From: JADHUC01 sp964623055
Lineage (GTDB): Bacteria > Planctomycetota > Planctomycetia > Pirellulales > Pirellulaceae
DNA: 64,000 nucleotides
Direction of reading: 5' to 3'
Assembly: GCA_964623055.1 (NCBI GenBank)
Contig: CAZURK010000007.1
Location: forward strand, 62,001 to 126,000
The notes under the pieces are model-generated. The model searched no databases. It was not told the origin of the DNA and saw only the letters and a list, made by a program, of their open reading frames with translations. Shown here piece by piece: positions 9,649-19,700 of the stretch (positions are counted from its first letter, which is position 1; every line of letters starts with the position of its first letter). A program made the position numbers and the translations under genes.

Positions 9649-10009
9649 CTACAACCTCCGCGTTAGTACGTTTTTGGCCTCGCCCTTGAGCGCACCCGTG
9701 CGTCCTGCGTCGTGAGTTGGTGACTGAGTATAACTGAGAGTGGCTGCAGTTTCACGTGCACAAGCAGACGAGGGCATCCTGCGAAACCATGGGAGCAATC
9801 GGATTCTTGCGTCACACCCCATTCCAGCGAGTGGATTCGAATGATCCTATTGTGACGATAGCCAACGGCGGGCGATAATGGAAGTCGCTCCAGGGGAGCG
9901 TGTGATTGTGGAACTTCAAGGCCTATTCAATCATCGCGCAGTCGGACTATCGGCTGCTGCCGCAACGGTCACGCAGATCGCGACCTTTGGCATTCTGGAA
10001 AGGGTACCC
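9649..10009. other. Divergent intergenic region, promoters expected
   Basis: This 361-base region separates two divergently transcribed secreted-protein genes, so it must hold promoters for both. An open frame runs through 9878-10009 into the plus-strand gene, but it has no signal peptide-like sequence and a good start lies downstream. No clear -35/-10 pair, operator or RNA structure was identified. Confidence 0.5.
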
Positions 10010-12799
10010 ATGCACCCCAAGTTGAAGTTTGTTTGGATGTGCCTGCCTGTTGTCCTTCTGTCTGTGGCTTCTCCTAAGAGTTGCTCTGCGGAGGCAGCAC
10101 AGAATGACGACCCCGCGGTACGTCTCGGCGCATCGTCGATGGAGGTTCTTACCTACGAGGTCGTCAGCACGATCGAATACCGAGGAACGGGGCACTTTGC
10201 TGCATGTTCAGCAGGTGTGTTGCTACAGGGCCGGACACCGCCGGCCGAGGGCACCGCAACCTACCACTTGGCCGCGGACATGGCCGTCGTCGCGGACGAC
10301 GACGATGCTGTAGCAGAGATCTTTACGCCCGTTACGTCGCTTCGCCGGGATCCCAAGACGCATTGCATCGTGGGCGGCAAATCCGAAATGCGCAATGTGG
10401 GCGCGGTCATCAACACGGCTTTGGCGCAAATCGATTCACCGCTGGCGTGCGACGATTCGGTGCAGAAGCGCAAATTTCGCTTCAACGTTCCAACGAAGTT
10501 CCCCGCCGAGTTGGAGTTTTCCCTACGTGCGCGTCGACATAAGTTGCCGACCGTCGGTGAAGTGGTCGTAGCTCTTGCCGAGGCCCCGGTGCGCTACGAA
10601 GCATTGGAGAGCCACCGGACAATCGAGGCGCAGCATCGTGTGTTGGCAGTGATGGACTCCGAGATGCAGGAACTGCTTCTTTATCTGAGCGTTTTTACTG
10701 CCACTGGTCCAGGAGACGAAGAACCGGGCCACATGCGGATCGAGAAGTTCGTTGTGCAGCTTCGCGAAGACCAGCCCGTTCCCCTGACCGACTTGGAAGA
10801 CGCGTTTCCGGAGTACTTCGACGCTCTTGAGTTGGCGGACGACGAACTCAGTCCGAAATCGAATATCATTCCGCCCCGGTGGGTGTGGCATTCGCTGGCC
10901 GCTCACGACGTGGCCGAGGCGACGGCCGCTGTGGCCATCGAAGGAAACTCGAACCCGTTGCCGATCGTTGCGGCTGTCGCTGCCATCAAGACGGCGGACA
11001 GCGTGCTGAGCACGAGTACCTTCGTGCTGCACCAAGCGGGCGTGATCGACCAGGAATGGAAGGGGCTGACAACGTACGCGGGCGAGGCCGTTGGGCTGGT
11101 CGGCGCTGCGTGCTACGAGGAGGCGACCGGCCGCGAGGCCGACCGACAGTTCTGGAAGGATACCGGCGGCACGCTGGCTTCCGTTGCTGATCTTGTCAAG
11201 CCACAGCGATTGCTCAAAGCGGGCAGGTCGGGAGTTCGAGGAATGAAGATGCTCCGAAACGTCGGCCGGCGAAAAGAAGTCCTGCAGCGATTGGCCGGCC
11301 AGGTGGGCACGCTGCGAGTGGCAATGCGAAAGACGGCCACGCTAAAGAACCTGACAACTGCACTCAAATCGCCTGACATTCTCACTCGCTCGGCCGATCT
11401 GATCGGTGGCGTCAGCACGGCAACCGGTACTTGGGACTATGTATCGAAGTACGGCTTCAAACGTCCCCAGCCCAAAGTCGTCGATCCGCCGACGCCTCTT
11501 GCAGGCGAAGAACGCTCGTTCGGCCCGTACACGAGTGCGCACAGGAAGACCACCGAGACGTTAGAGTTGCCCGACGATTTTGCCCGCGTCCTCGTATCGG
11601 TCGACGGGAACCGATACGGCAACGCCCTTCGATATCTCGGGATCAATCGTCAAACCGTGTGGAGTTACCGCGAGACGGACAAAGAGCGAGGACCGATCTA
11701 TCAGAACGCGATCTACGGTCAGGATGAAACCATCGACAGTGGCCAAGGCAAGTGTGTCGACGTTTCGTCGCTGTGCCGCCCGGGAGAGAACAAACTGGAG
11801 ATCCACACGCGCGGCGAGACAACAGGCCGAGTGCAAGTGCGCATCGACCGAGGCGGTTGGCATCCCGGCTGGCCGTTCGATGCGGCCACGGCCGCCGGCC
11901 GCCAACTCGCTGTGGCCCAACGCTACGGAGTGCCCGTGCGGAAACAGATCGAACTGGCCACCGGAATCGCGATGAAGATGGTACTCGTGCCGCCCGGCCA
12001 GTTCGTCATGGGATCGTCAGAGAAGCAGGATCAGCGCCCCGCGCACCCGGTGCGGATCACGCGTCCATTCTATTTGGGCACTACCGAGTTGACGCAACAG
12101 CAGTATCTTCAACTTGCTGGTGAAGAGAACCCCAGTCGTTTCTCCGAGCAAGGCGACGGCAAGAAGCTTGTGGAACATCTGGACACGCGCCGGCTTCCAG
12201 TCGAGGGCCTGTCCTTCGCCGACGCGCTGGCCGTCATGAATCGACTGAGCGAGCGAAAAGGGCTGGCCCCCTACTATCGCCTGAGCGCCAAGTACTCGGA
12301 GTATTCAGGTTGCCGGCAGGTAATCGAAGTGCTCGGCGGCGATGGCTTCCGCTTGCCCACGGAAGCCGAATGGGATTACGCCTGCCGGGCCGGTAGTGAT
12401 GCCGAGTATTTCTTCGGAGATGACCCTGCGCTGTTGGATCAATACGCATGGCACCAGGGGAATTCGGGGCGGCATACCCATGTCGTTGCCACGAAGAGAC
12501 CAAACGCGTTCGGGCTATACGATATGATCGGCAACGTCGCCGAACTGTGCTTCGACCGCTATTCCGCTCGAGGATACCGGTCTGACGAGTTGCAGGTGAA
12601 CCCAGTTGGTAGCCGGTCCGGAGGCGCAAGCCTCTACAATTGGAACGAAGGACGCTCGTACACAGTGCCGGCACGCGTCGCGCGCGGCGGACGCTACAAC
12701 AACAAAGCCGAAGATTTTCAGTCGGCCAGCCGCAGCTACGCCTTGCTTGACAGAAAATCGTTCGGCTTACGAATTGCCCAAGATCTACCGTCCGAATAG
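10010..12799 (+). CDS. Secreted protein with Cys-less FGE/SUMF1-like domain
   Basis: Encodes 929 residues from the ATG at 10010, chosen because GGAAAGG lies just upstream and because it begins a good signal peptide (MHPKLKFVWMCLPVVLLSV). An upstream in-frame ATG at 9878 would bury this signal. The first 600 or so residues are unrecognised and include a helical segment at about 290-420. The C-terminal 275 residues form a formylglycine-generating-enzyme (FGE/SUMF1) type domain: MVLVPPGQFVMGS, TELTQQQY, LPTEAEWDYACRAG, GLYDMIGNVAEL and RVARGGRY. In true FGE two cysteines follow the RGGS segment; here it reads RGGRYNNKAEDF with none. Formylglycine synthesis is therefore unlikely, and a binding or scaffold role outside the cytoplasm is more plausible. 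Confidence 0.85.
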   Translation: MHPKLKFVWMCLPVVLLSVASPKSCSAEAAQNDDPAVRLGASSMEVLTYEVVSTIEYRGTGHFAACSAGVLLQGRTPPAEGTATYHLAADMAVVADDDDAVAEIFTPVTSLRRDPKTHCIVGGKSEMRNVGAVINTALAQIDSPLACDDSVQKRKFRFNVPTKFPAELEFSLRARRHKLPTVGEVVVALAEAPVRYEALESHRTIEAQHRVLAVMDSEMQELLLYLSVFTATGPGDEEPGHMRIEKFVVQLREDQPVPLTDLEDAFPEYFDALELADDELSPKSNIIPPRWVWHSLAAHDVAEATAAVAIEGNSNPLPIVAAVAAIKTADSVLSTSTFVLHQAGVIDQEWKGLTTYAGEAVGLVGAACYEEATGREADRQFWKDTGGTLASVADLVKPQRLLKAGRSGVRGMKMLRNVGRRKEVLQRLAGQVGTLRVAMRKTATLKNLTTALKSPDILTRSADLIGGVSTATGTWDYVSKYGFKRPQPKVVDPPTPLAGEERSFGPYTSAHRKTTETLELPDDFARVLVSVDGNRYGNALRYLGINRQTVWSYRETDKERGPIYQNAIYGQDETIDSGQGKCVDVSSLCRPGENKLEIHTRGETTGRVQVRIDRGGWHPGWPFDAATAAGRQLAVAQRYGVPVRKQIELATGIAMKMVLVPPGQFVMGSSEKQDQRPAHPVRITRPFYLGTTELTQQQYLQLAGEENPSRFSEQGDGKKLVEHLDTRRLPVEGLSFADALAVMNRLSERKGLAPYYRLSAKYSEYSGCRQVIEVLGGDGFRLPTEAEWDYACRAGSDAEYFFGDDPALLDQYAWHQGNSGRHTHVVATKRPNAFGLYDMIGNVAELCFDRYSARGYRSDELQVNPVGSRSGGASLYNWNEGRSYTVPARVARGGRYNNKAEDFQSASRSYALLDRKSFGLRIAQDLPSE

Positions 12800-12851
12800 C
12801 GATCTCGTTTGGGCCCCACGAATCTATGGATATTTGGGGCGTCCGGGAATT

Positions 12852-12922
12852 GGGAGGGTGAAGCTCCCGCTGAGCCGGATTTCTGATACCGACGCGCGGC
12901 TCGGCGAGAGCCTCGCCCTCCC
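12852..12922. repeat. REPIN-like inverted repeat, GGGAGGG family
   Basis: Left arm 12852-12877 and right arm 12897-12922 are imperfect reverse complements around a 19-nt spacer. The element sits between convergent genes (stops at 12799 and 13007), so its transcript would form a long hairpin that could end transcription from both sides. The same sequence family occurs at 27741-27817. Confidence 0.85.
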
Positions 12923-13006
12923 GAGAACCGTGGAATCAGCATGTCGAATTCCAGGACGCCTTCGACCAATTCTAAGACGGGGAACTCAGTGCCGCCGACA
13001 CGACGG

Positions 13007-14599
13007 CTACTGCGGAATGTTGGCGGCTGCTGATTCGGCGGTTGTCTGGAACCGGGCGGCGACGAGCCCGACGGGTAAAAGAAGACAGAGGCAGCAAGTT
13101 GCCAGAGCTGCCATACTGCCCACCACCACTGGGATTGCGGCGCTGCGGAGTGAAAAAGTCCCAACGACGTACACGACGATTCCGGCGAACCACAAGGCTG
13201 CCAGCAGAATCGCGAACGGAACTGCGCTGCGCAGGAAACTCCGCCAGATTGATCTGGGCGTACTCTGCTCGTCGCGAAGTCGTCGGCGAACGGACTCGCA
13301 AATCAGCACATTGCCGGCAACCGCCAGCAGCAGGATGGCAGCCGAGGCGTATATCGAGGGCATTATGACCGATCCTCGAACGACTTCGATCACCGCAAGC
13401 ATCAGCAGAAGCTGCAGCAAACTCGCCAAGCCGCCACCCAATCCCATGACACCATACCTCACAGGTATGAGCAACCAGATGAGCATGAGCAAGGCGAGCG
13501 TAATCGAGACCGTCAATCGGGCCGTTTCGCATACCGTATCGTCAGAAGGTACTGCCTTTTCCGAAATCGGCGCATTCCGTAACGGGACCGGCAGGGCGCC
13601 GGCATGCAGTATGCCAACGAGGAAGTCGACCTCTTCTGTCGTGAAATCACCGGTGATCTGGCCGCGGTCGCTGATTGTGCTCATAATCCGGGGCGCTGTC
13701 AGCACTCTCCCGTCCAATAGAATGGCCAACCGATGATACGAGTTCCTCTGCTTGTCCGGTAGATTGCTGCCGGTCAGCGCGGCCAGTATCGCAATGCCCC
13801 GTCCTCTCGTGCCGAATCGGACCATGGGTCGCATTGTCTCGTCGTACCCGCGGCCGACCATACCCAAGTGCTCGCCGGTCAGCGATAGGTCTTTGTCGAC
13901 GAACAACAACACGTCGATTTCTTCGATGCCGTGTTCCATCAGGTAGCGTTCCAGGGCATGCTCCTCGATGGCGTCGAACGAGGCAGGCAGTTGAATCAGC
14001 TCTCCCGTGCCGGCGTCGCGGATGACCTCACCCGCCACGTCGAGCCTGAGGGGGCCGATACCGGGGGCGATCGCCTCTTGGTTTGCATCGACCCGGTCAA
14101 CGCGACCCCAGTAGCCAACGATAGTGTCGGCATCTCTTACGTACTTCGAGGGCCGCCGTTCGGTTCCCTTCGATTGCTCTTCAGCCAGAGCGACGACGTG
14201 TTCGTGCCGTACATGGTCCCTTTTGGCCACGATGTGGAACTCCAGCAAGCCGGCCGTGCCGATCAGCTTCTTGATCCGATGCATTTCGCGGGTATCGGCT
14301 TTCGGGACAATGATTTCCACTTGCCATTCGTCGCACCGGCGTATGATGACCTCCTTCGTGCCGCTGGGGTTGATTCGGCTCGCCAGTGCTTGGACCAGAT
14401 TCGACATGTCGAAGGCCGCCAAAGAGTAGTCACCGTCTTTCTCGTCTTCCAGTGCTTCAAGGTCTACCTCGTAAACCAGTCGCACCCCGCCGGTGAAGTC
14501 CAGGCCCATTTGCGGCGGCCAAGCCACGATGACGAGCAGCAGCAATACGATTGCGAAGAGGAACAAGCCCACGAAAAGCACGGTCGTCAGCAACTTCAT
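13007..14599 (-). CDS. Degenerate SecD-like membrane protein
   Basis: Encodes 530 residues. One N-terminal membrane helix is followed by the periplasmic P1 motif MGLDFTGGVRLVYEVD, the SecD segment LDGRVLTAPRI with GQITGDFTTEEV, and HAGALPVPLR before a block of about five helices. These match SecD order. The transmembrane motif that in SecD reads D-A-N-V-L-I-F-E-R, with an Asp needed for proton-driven translocation, reads A-G-N-V-L-I-C-E-S here, and the second conserved charged helix motif is also gone. The protein is shorter than planctomycete SecDF fusions. It is probably a paralogue without proton-coupled activity. It starts 11 nt after purF stops, so the two likely share a transcript. Confidence 0.8.
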   Translation of the reverse strand: MKLLTTVLFVGLFLFAIVLLLLVIVAWPPQMGLDFTGGVRLVYEVDLEALEDEKDGDYSLAAFDMSNLVQALASRINPSGTKEVIIRRCDEWQVEIIVPKADTREMHRIKKLIGTAGLLEFHIVAKRDHVRHEHVVALAEEQSKGTERRPSKYVRDADTIVGYWGRVDRVDANQEAIAPGIGPLRLDVAGEVIRDAGTGELIQLPASFDAIEEHALERYLMEHGIEEIDVLLFVDKDLSLTGEHLGMVGRGYDETMRPMVRFGTRGRGIAILAALTGSNLPDKQRNSYHRLAILLDGRVLTAPRIMSTISDRGQITGDFTTEEVDFLVGILHAGALPVPLRNAPISEKAVPSDDTVCETARLTVSITLALLMLIWLLIPVRYGVMGLGGGLASLLQLLLMLAVIEVVRGSVIMPSIYASAAILLLAVAGNVLICESVRRRLRDEQSTPRSIWRSFLRSAVPFAILLAALWFAGIVVYVVGTFSLRSAAIPVVVGSMAALATCCLCLLLPVGLVAARFQTTAESAAANIPQ

Positions 14600-14610
14600 G
14601 ATGACCTCCC

Positions 14611-16212
14611 CTACGTCATGCCGTTGTTGTCGCTTCCTTCATAGGTTCTGCCTTCACAGTCTTTGCTTTCCGCCCGATCGAGCGCGACTTCATACAGTCT
14701 CTGCCCGCACGGCGTCGGGTACTTACCCGTGATGCACGCCTGGCACAGTTCGCTCGCGTCAAAGCCGATGCACTTGGCCACGGACTCAACGGGCAAGTAC
14801 CGAAGCGAATCGGCTCCAAGCTCCTTGGCCATGCTCTCCTGTGCCTCCTCCGTCAGCTTTCCATCGGGCAGGAACTGGCAGGCGAACAACTCGTTTGTTG
14901 TCGACATGTCTATGCCATAGAAGCACGGTGCAATAATGGGTGGACAGGCGACACGGACATGAATCTCCTTGACGCCGCCGACCTTCCGCATTCGCTCCAG
15001 AACAACTCGCATCGTCGTTGATCGCACGATGGAATCCTCGACCAGGAACACGCGTTTACCCTGAAGGACCTCGCGCAAAGGAATGTATTTGCGCAGTGCC
15101 TTCTTCAGCCGGTTGTCACCAGACTCGATAAACGTCCTGCCGGTGTAGCGATTCCGTATGATGCCTTCGCGCGATGGAAGTTTCAGCTCGAACGCCATGG
15201 AATCCGCAGCGGCTTTGCTCGTGTCCGGGACGGGCACCACGATAGTATCGTCGTCCAGCCGGACCTTTGCATACTCCAGCTCGAGTCGCGCCAACTCGGC
15301 CCCAAGTGCCGTGCGCGACGTGTATACCCCACGTCCGTCCAATGTGCTGGCTACGTTGGCAAAATAGACCCATTCGAAAAAGCAATGGGCGCGTTTTGTC
15401 TCGGACGAGAAGGGCTTGATATCGAACTTCCCATCGGAAATGTCAATCGCGTGTCCGGGCGGCACAGGCTTGATGTTCTCGGGAGCGATCCCCAAGTTGA
15501 CCAGAGGGACACTTTCGCTGGCAGCGGTGAACAGCGGACCTTCTATCGCGTAACACAATGGCTTGATCCCCAACGGATCACGTGCGACCAGCATTTCACC
15601 ATGAGCGTTAAGGAACACCAGACTGTATGCCCCGTCAAAACGACTTCCAATCCGCCGCATCATTTCAACTAAACTGGTGCGCGGCGATGCAGCCAGATCG
15701 CGACTAATCTCGTGCATCATCACTTCGGTGTCGGTCTCTCGGGCCAGATGGTGTTCCCTATCGTGCAGCAGCGCGTCGCGGAGTTCCTGATAATTCGCAA
15801 GCTGTCCGTTAAAGCCAAAGCTGAACCACTTGAACTTCTGCAGGTGATGCCTTTCGAACGGTTGAGCGTAGCCTCGATCATCCTTCCCGCAAGTCGCGTA
15901 CCGCACGTGCCCAATCGCGGCGGGGCCAGCATACTCTGCCATCAGCTCTTCGTATTCGGCTTGGTGAGACAACTTGAATACTTCACTTACCGAACCCACG
16001 TCCCTGTGTGTGTCAATCACTTGGGCCCGATCGGCGTTGTAGGACGTCAAACCGGCGGCTAACTGCCCACGGTTCTGAATATCCTGCAACATGTGAGGTA
16101 CCAACCGCGAAACGCATCCTTCTCCAGGTTTCTCCGGATTCGACGCGTTGCCGTCCATGCTGGGCAAGTGATAAACAGCAGCCACCCCACATTCGTCGTG
16201 TATGTCACTCAT
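14611..16212 (-). CDS. purF: Amidophosphoribosyltransferase (glutamine PRPP amidotransferase)
   Basis: Encodes 533 residues catalysing the first committed step of purine synthesis, PRPP plus glutamine to 5-phosphoribosylamine, in the cytoplasm. The N-terminal nucleophile family cysteine is Cys8 (DECGV) rather than residue 2, so either a short propeptide is removed or the start lies just before the Cys. The glutaminase domain has GHVRYAT and FNGQLANY. The phosphoribosyltransferase domain has the PRPP loop VFLVEDSIVRSTT near residue 388, followed by the CPPI segment and a Cys-rich C terminus. AGGA lies upstream of the ATG. It is followed 11 nt later by the SecD-like gene. A second copy with the canonical N terminus might exist elsewhere; that cannot be seen here. 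Confidence 0.93.
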   Translation of the reverse strand: MSDIHDECGVAAVYHLPSMDGNASNPEKPGEGCVSRLVPHMLQDIQNRGQLAAGLTSYNADRAQVIDTHRDVGSVSEVFKLSHQAEYEELMAEYAGPAAIGHVRYATCGKDDRGYAQPFERHHLQKFKWFSFGFNGQLANYQELRDALLHDREHHLARETDTEVMMHEISRDLAASPRTSLVEMMRRIGSRFDGAYSLVFLNAHGEMLVARDPLGIKPLCYAIEGPLFTAASESVPLVNLGIAPENIKPVPPGHAIDISDGKFDIKPFSSETKRAHCFFEWVYFANVASTLDGRGVYTSRTALGAELARLELEYAKVRLDDDTIVVPVPDTSKAAADSMAFELKLPSREGIIRNRYTGRTFIESGDNRLKKALRKYIPLREVLQGKRVFLVEDSIVRSTTMRVVLERMRKVGGVKEIHVRVACPPIIAPCFYGIDMSTTNELFACQFLPDGKLTEEAQESMAKELGADSLRYLPVESVAKCIGFDASELCQACITGKYPTPCGQRLYEVALDRAESKDCEGRTYEGSDNNGMT

Positions 16213-16784
16213 CGAACCGTCCTGTGATGTATTGATGACGTGGGAAGCCGCGGGAGCGATTGGCCCCTGGAAAGGGCAAAGATAGAAACGCTCGTTCCCT
16301 CACTGCACGCCAAGGCCCACGAAACCAGGGCGACGGTGGCTGAACACTTACTGATGCGCGAATGATGTCCGTCTGTTGGTATGGGATCAGCCAAGGGGAA
16401 CCGGCAACACGATAACGACCGACAACCGGCAGTATAAGGTGGCTATGTCCAATTGGCCAGCATGGCATTAGGCCGGCTAATTAAGCGAAAGGCCGGGGCA
16501 CTCCCTTATCCCAGAAGGGAAACCGACCCTGACTAAACGTAGTTTCAAACCTGTAGCTGCACTCGCCAGAGTGCGGTCGGATGCCAGAAAAACCTGCGTT
16601 CTGGCGAACGCAGCTACGATCGATTTGGGCTTTGAAATGCCCTCTAAGCACTTTCTGTGCACCCGACAATGTCGGCGCGACAGTCTGTGCCTTGGAATCC
16701 AATACGGAACGGCTAAAATCGACCTCGCGTATCGGCTGCGCCGCGTCGTTGAGGGTTCTATGGCACCTGTTGGGAAGAATCGTC
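16213..16784. other. Divergent intergenic region with a repeat pair
   Basis: This 572-base stretch lies between purF (minus) and the propeller/PHP-like gene (plus). It contains the inverted repeat at 16553-16617. An open frame extends from 16581 into the downstream gene, but it has no coding character and begins inside the repeat. No purine riboswitch-like conserved core was recognised in the purF leader. Promoters for both directions are expected but not identified. Confidence 0.5.
16553..16617. repeat. REPIN-like inverted repeat, GTAGCYGC family
   Basis: Left arm 16553-16576 and right arm 16593-16617 are inverted copies. Each arm is itself a small hairpin: GCACTC pairs with GAGTGC in the left arm and GCGTTC with GAACGC in the right. 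The same family appears at 19887-19940. Confidence 0.85.
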
Positions 16785-19700
16785 ATGAGATTGCCCTTCT
16801 TGGCCTCTTGCGTTCTGGTGTACCTGTACACTGCGTCTGGAGCGACGCAAGCCGCATCCGAGACGGGGCTTGACGTTCCCATGGATCGCGACTTGGTCAG
16901 TGTCGTGATTCGGTTCGGTCTGAAGGACAAAGAACCGGCGACATGGGAGGGGACCTACCAACTGACGCGTGGCCGAATCGTTGCTACGGATGGTTGGCGG
17001 TTTGCCGGCGGCGACTATGCGACGCGGTCCGAGTTCAAGTTGGACGTACGCCGCTTCTATCCGCGATTCTGGAACCGTCGCGGTCGCGATCCGAGTACGC
17101 TGCCGATGGAGCCAAACGGTTTTGTGCTGACCTTCGCGGATGTAGCACAGTCCACATCGCTTGAAGTCAAGTCGTCGCAGGGCAATTTCACCGTGCCCGT
17201 CGGACGCCTGCAGTACGGCAGTGCCAGACGCGCACTAGACGGCAACGTGGAATTCGAGCGTGTGCCTACTTCGCGTTTGATCGTCGCATCGGGAACCGAA
17301 GATGCGTACCCGTGCGCACTGATGGGGCCGAAGGGCCGGCTTTGTGTCGCCTATATCGCCTTTACGCATGGAGTGGGTTTCAAGTCGCGTCTCCCCATCA
17401 CGACGGCTCCCTCCGATTTCGCCTACTTGGCGAAGCCCACCGGCGGCGACCAGATCATGTTCATGGAATTCCACGACAACCAGTGGACAACGCCGACAGC
17501 ATTGACGGATGAAGGCAAAGATCTGTTCGGTGTGGCGATGGCCACCGACGGCCAGGATCGGCTGTGGGTGTTCTGGTCAGAGAATGTGGAAGAGAATTGG
17601 GATCTGTACGCGAAGATGCGAAACGACGATGGCTGGTCGGAACCAATCCGGATCACCACTGCTCCGGGATCGGACGTCAATCATGCTGCGGCAACAGATG
17701 CCGATGGTCGAGTATGGCTGGCATGGCAGAGCTTTGGCGAGACAAACTCGGATATCTGCGTGGCCTGCCAGGACGGTGACAGCTTTGGCAAGCCGACGCC
17801 TATCGCCATCAGCGCGGCCAACGACTGGGCGCCGTCGATTGCCGCGTCGCAAGACGGCCGAGTTGCGGTGGCATGGGATTCGTACGAGAAAGGCAACTAT
17901 GACGTCGTTGCCAAGATCTGCAAGGCGGGGCAATGGGGCGAACAGCGAGTCATCGCCGGTACGCGGAAAAACGAAGTTCGGTCCAGCCTTGTGTTCGACC
18001 AGCAAGAACGATTGTGGATCGCCTACGAGGTTTCGCCCGAGGGTTGGGGCAAGGACTTCGGGCCGTATGACCGAAGCCCAAAGGCCACTGCGCTGTATCA
18101 AGAACGAGCCATCGGCGTGAAGGTGCTGAAAGCCGACACGCTGTACGAACCGGAAGCCGACGTGAATCGCGCATTGCCCATGCCGGACGGCCGACGGCGA
18201 TGGCCGAACGCTGCCGACGGCGTAAAGGCGGCCGGGCCAAAGCTGGCCGTTGACGCCAACGGCCGATTGTGGCTGTCCGCTCGGATACGTATGACGCGGT
18301 TCGACAATACTACCGGCGGAGCGTGGCTGAGCCACCTGACCACGCTCGATTCTGACGGATGGCAATCGGCCGTGATGACGCCGCAGTCGGATGGATTCTT
18401 GCACGAGTCGTCGGCACTGGCGCCGGCGCCGGGCGGCGGCCTGTACGTCGTTTCCTGCTCGGATGGGCGTTTTCGCGATGCCGCAACTTTCGGCACTCCA
18501 CGAACGCGTCGCAAGGCAAAGCCCGGGGCCGCCAAACCCGCGACCACTCGAACGTACGTTACGTATCCCGATGCCAGGTTCAACAAAGAGATCGCTATCG
18601 CCGATACAGGCGAAGTGGCCAAGCCAAGCGGCGAGTGCAAGCTTGTAGCCGTCAAGCCCGATGTGTCGGCTGGCCCTTCGAAAGCGGCTCGCGAGGAAGC
18701 CGAGCACGTGGCGGCCATGCGTGCCTATCGCGCCGAGGTGGATGGCAAGTGGCTGCGGATTGTGAGGGGCGAGTTCCACCGTCACACCGAGATATCCAGC
18801 GACGGCGCCGGCGACGGCACTATCTTCGATATGTGGCGATACGGGCTCGATATGGCCGCATTGGACTGGATCGGCAGCGGTGATCACGACAATGGAAACG
18901 GTCGCGAGTTTTCGTGGTGGTTCACGCAGAAGACAACGTCGATCTTCGGCGTGCCTGGTCAGTTCACACCGATGTACACTTACGAGCGCAGTTGCACGTA
19001 TCCCGACGGGCACCGTAACGCCGTATTCGCCAAACGCGGCATCCGACCGTTGAATCGGCTCCGAAGCGGCTTGGGCAAAGCCATGGATGAACTGCCGCCC
19101 GACGCGAAGCGGCCCAGCAGTGCCGACACTCGGATGTTCTACAACTACTTGCGCTACTTCGACGGTGTCTGCGCCAGCCATACCAGTGGGACGGGCATGG
19201 GCACCGACTGGCGCGACAACGATCCGAAAGTCGAACCCATCGTCGAAATCTACCAAGGCGACCGCCAGAACTACGAACGACCCGGCGCCCCGCGCACCAA
19301 CACGGCCGAATACTCAATCGGAGGTTGGCGGCCGTTGGGTTTTGTGTCGAGGGCCTTGTTGATGGGCTATCGCCTGGGCTTTCAGTCGTCCAGCGATCAC
19401 ATCTCGACGCATATGAGCTACTGCAATGTCTGGGTCGAGGAACCCACGCGCGAAGCCATCCTGGAAGGCATGAAGCTTCGCCGCGTGTACGGTGCGACCG
19501 ACAACATCATCGCCGATGTGCGTTGCGGCGAGCGTTTCATGGGCGAGGAGTTCACCGTCGACAAGCCGCCCACGCTCGATGTGAAGCTCATCGGAACAGC
19601 TCCGTTTGCCGAGGTGGTGATTGTCAAGGACAACGAATACGTCTACTCGATCAAGCCAAACAAGCGAACGGTGGAATTCCAGTGGACCGATCTTGACGCC

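Noticed and set aside
12606..13736. A 376-residue plus-strand frame across the SecD-like gene end
   Set aside because: It overlaps the end of one real gene and the antisense of another and contains a translated repeat.
16213..16550. Purine riboswitch upstream of purF
   Set aside because: No conserved three-way-junction loop sequences were seen in the purF leader.
17577..19256. A 559-residue open frame antisense to the propeller/PHP-like gene
   Set aside because: It lies wholly inside a well-supported gene, has no ribosome binding site or family motif, and reflects high GC codon positions.
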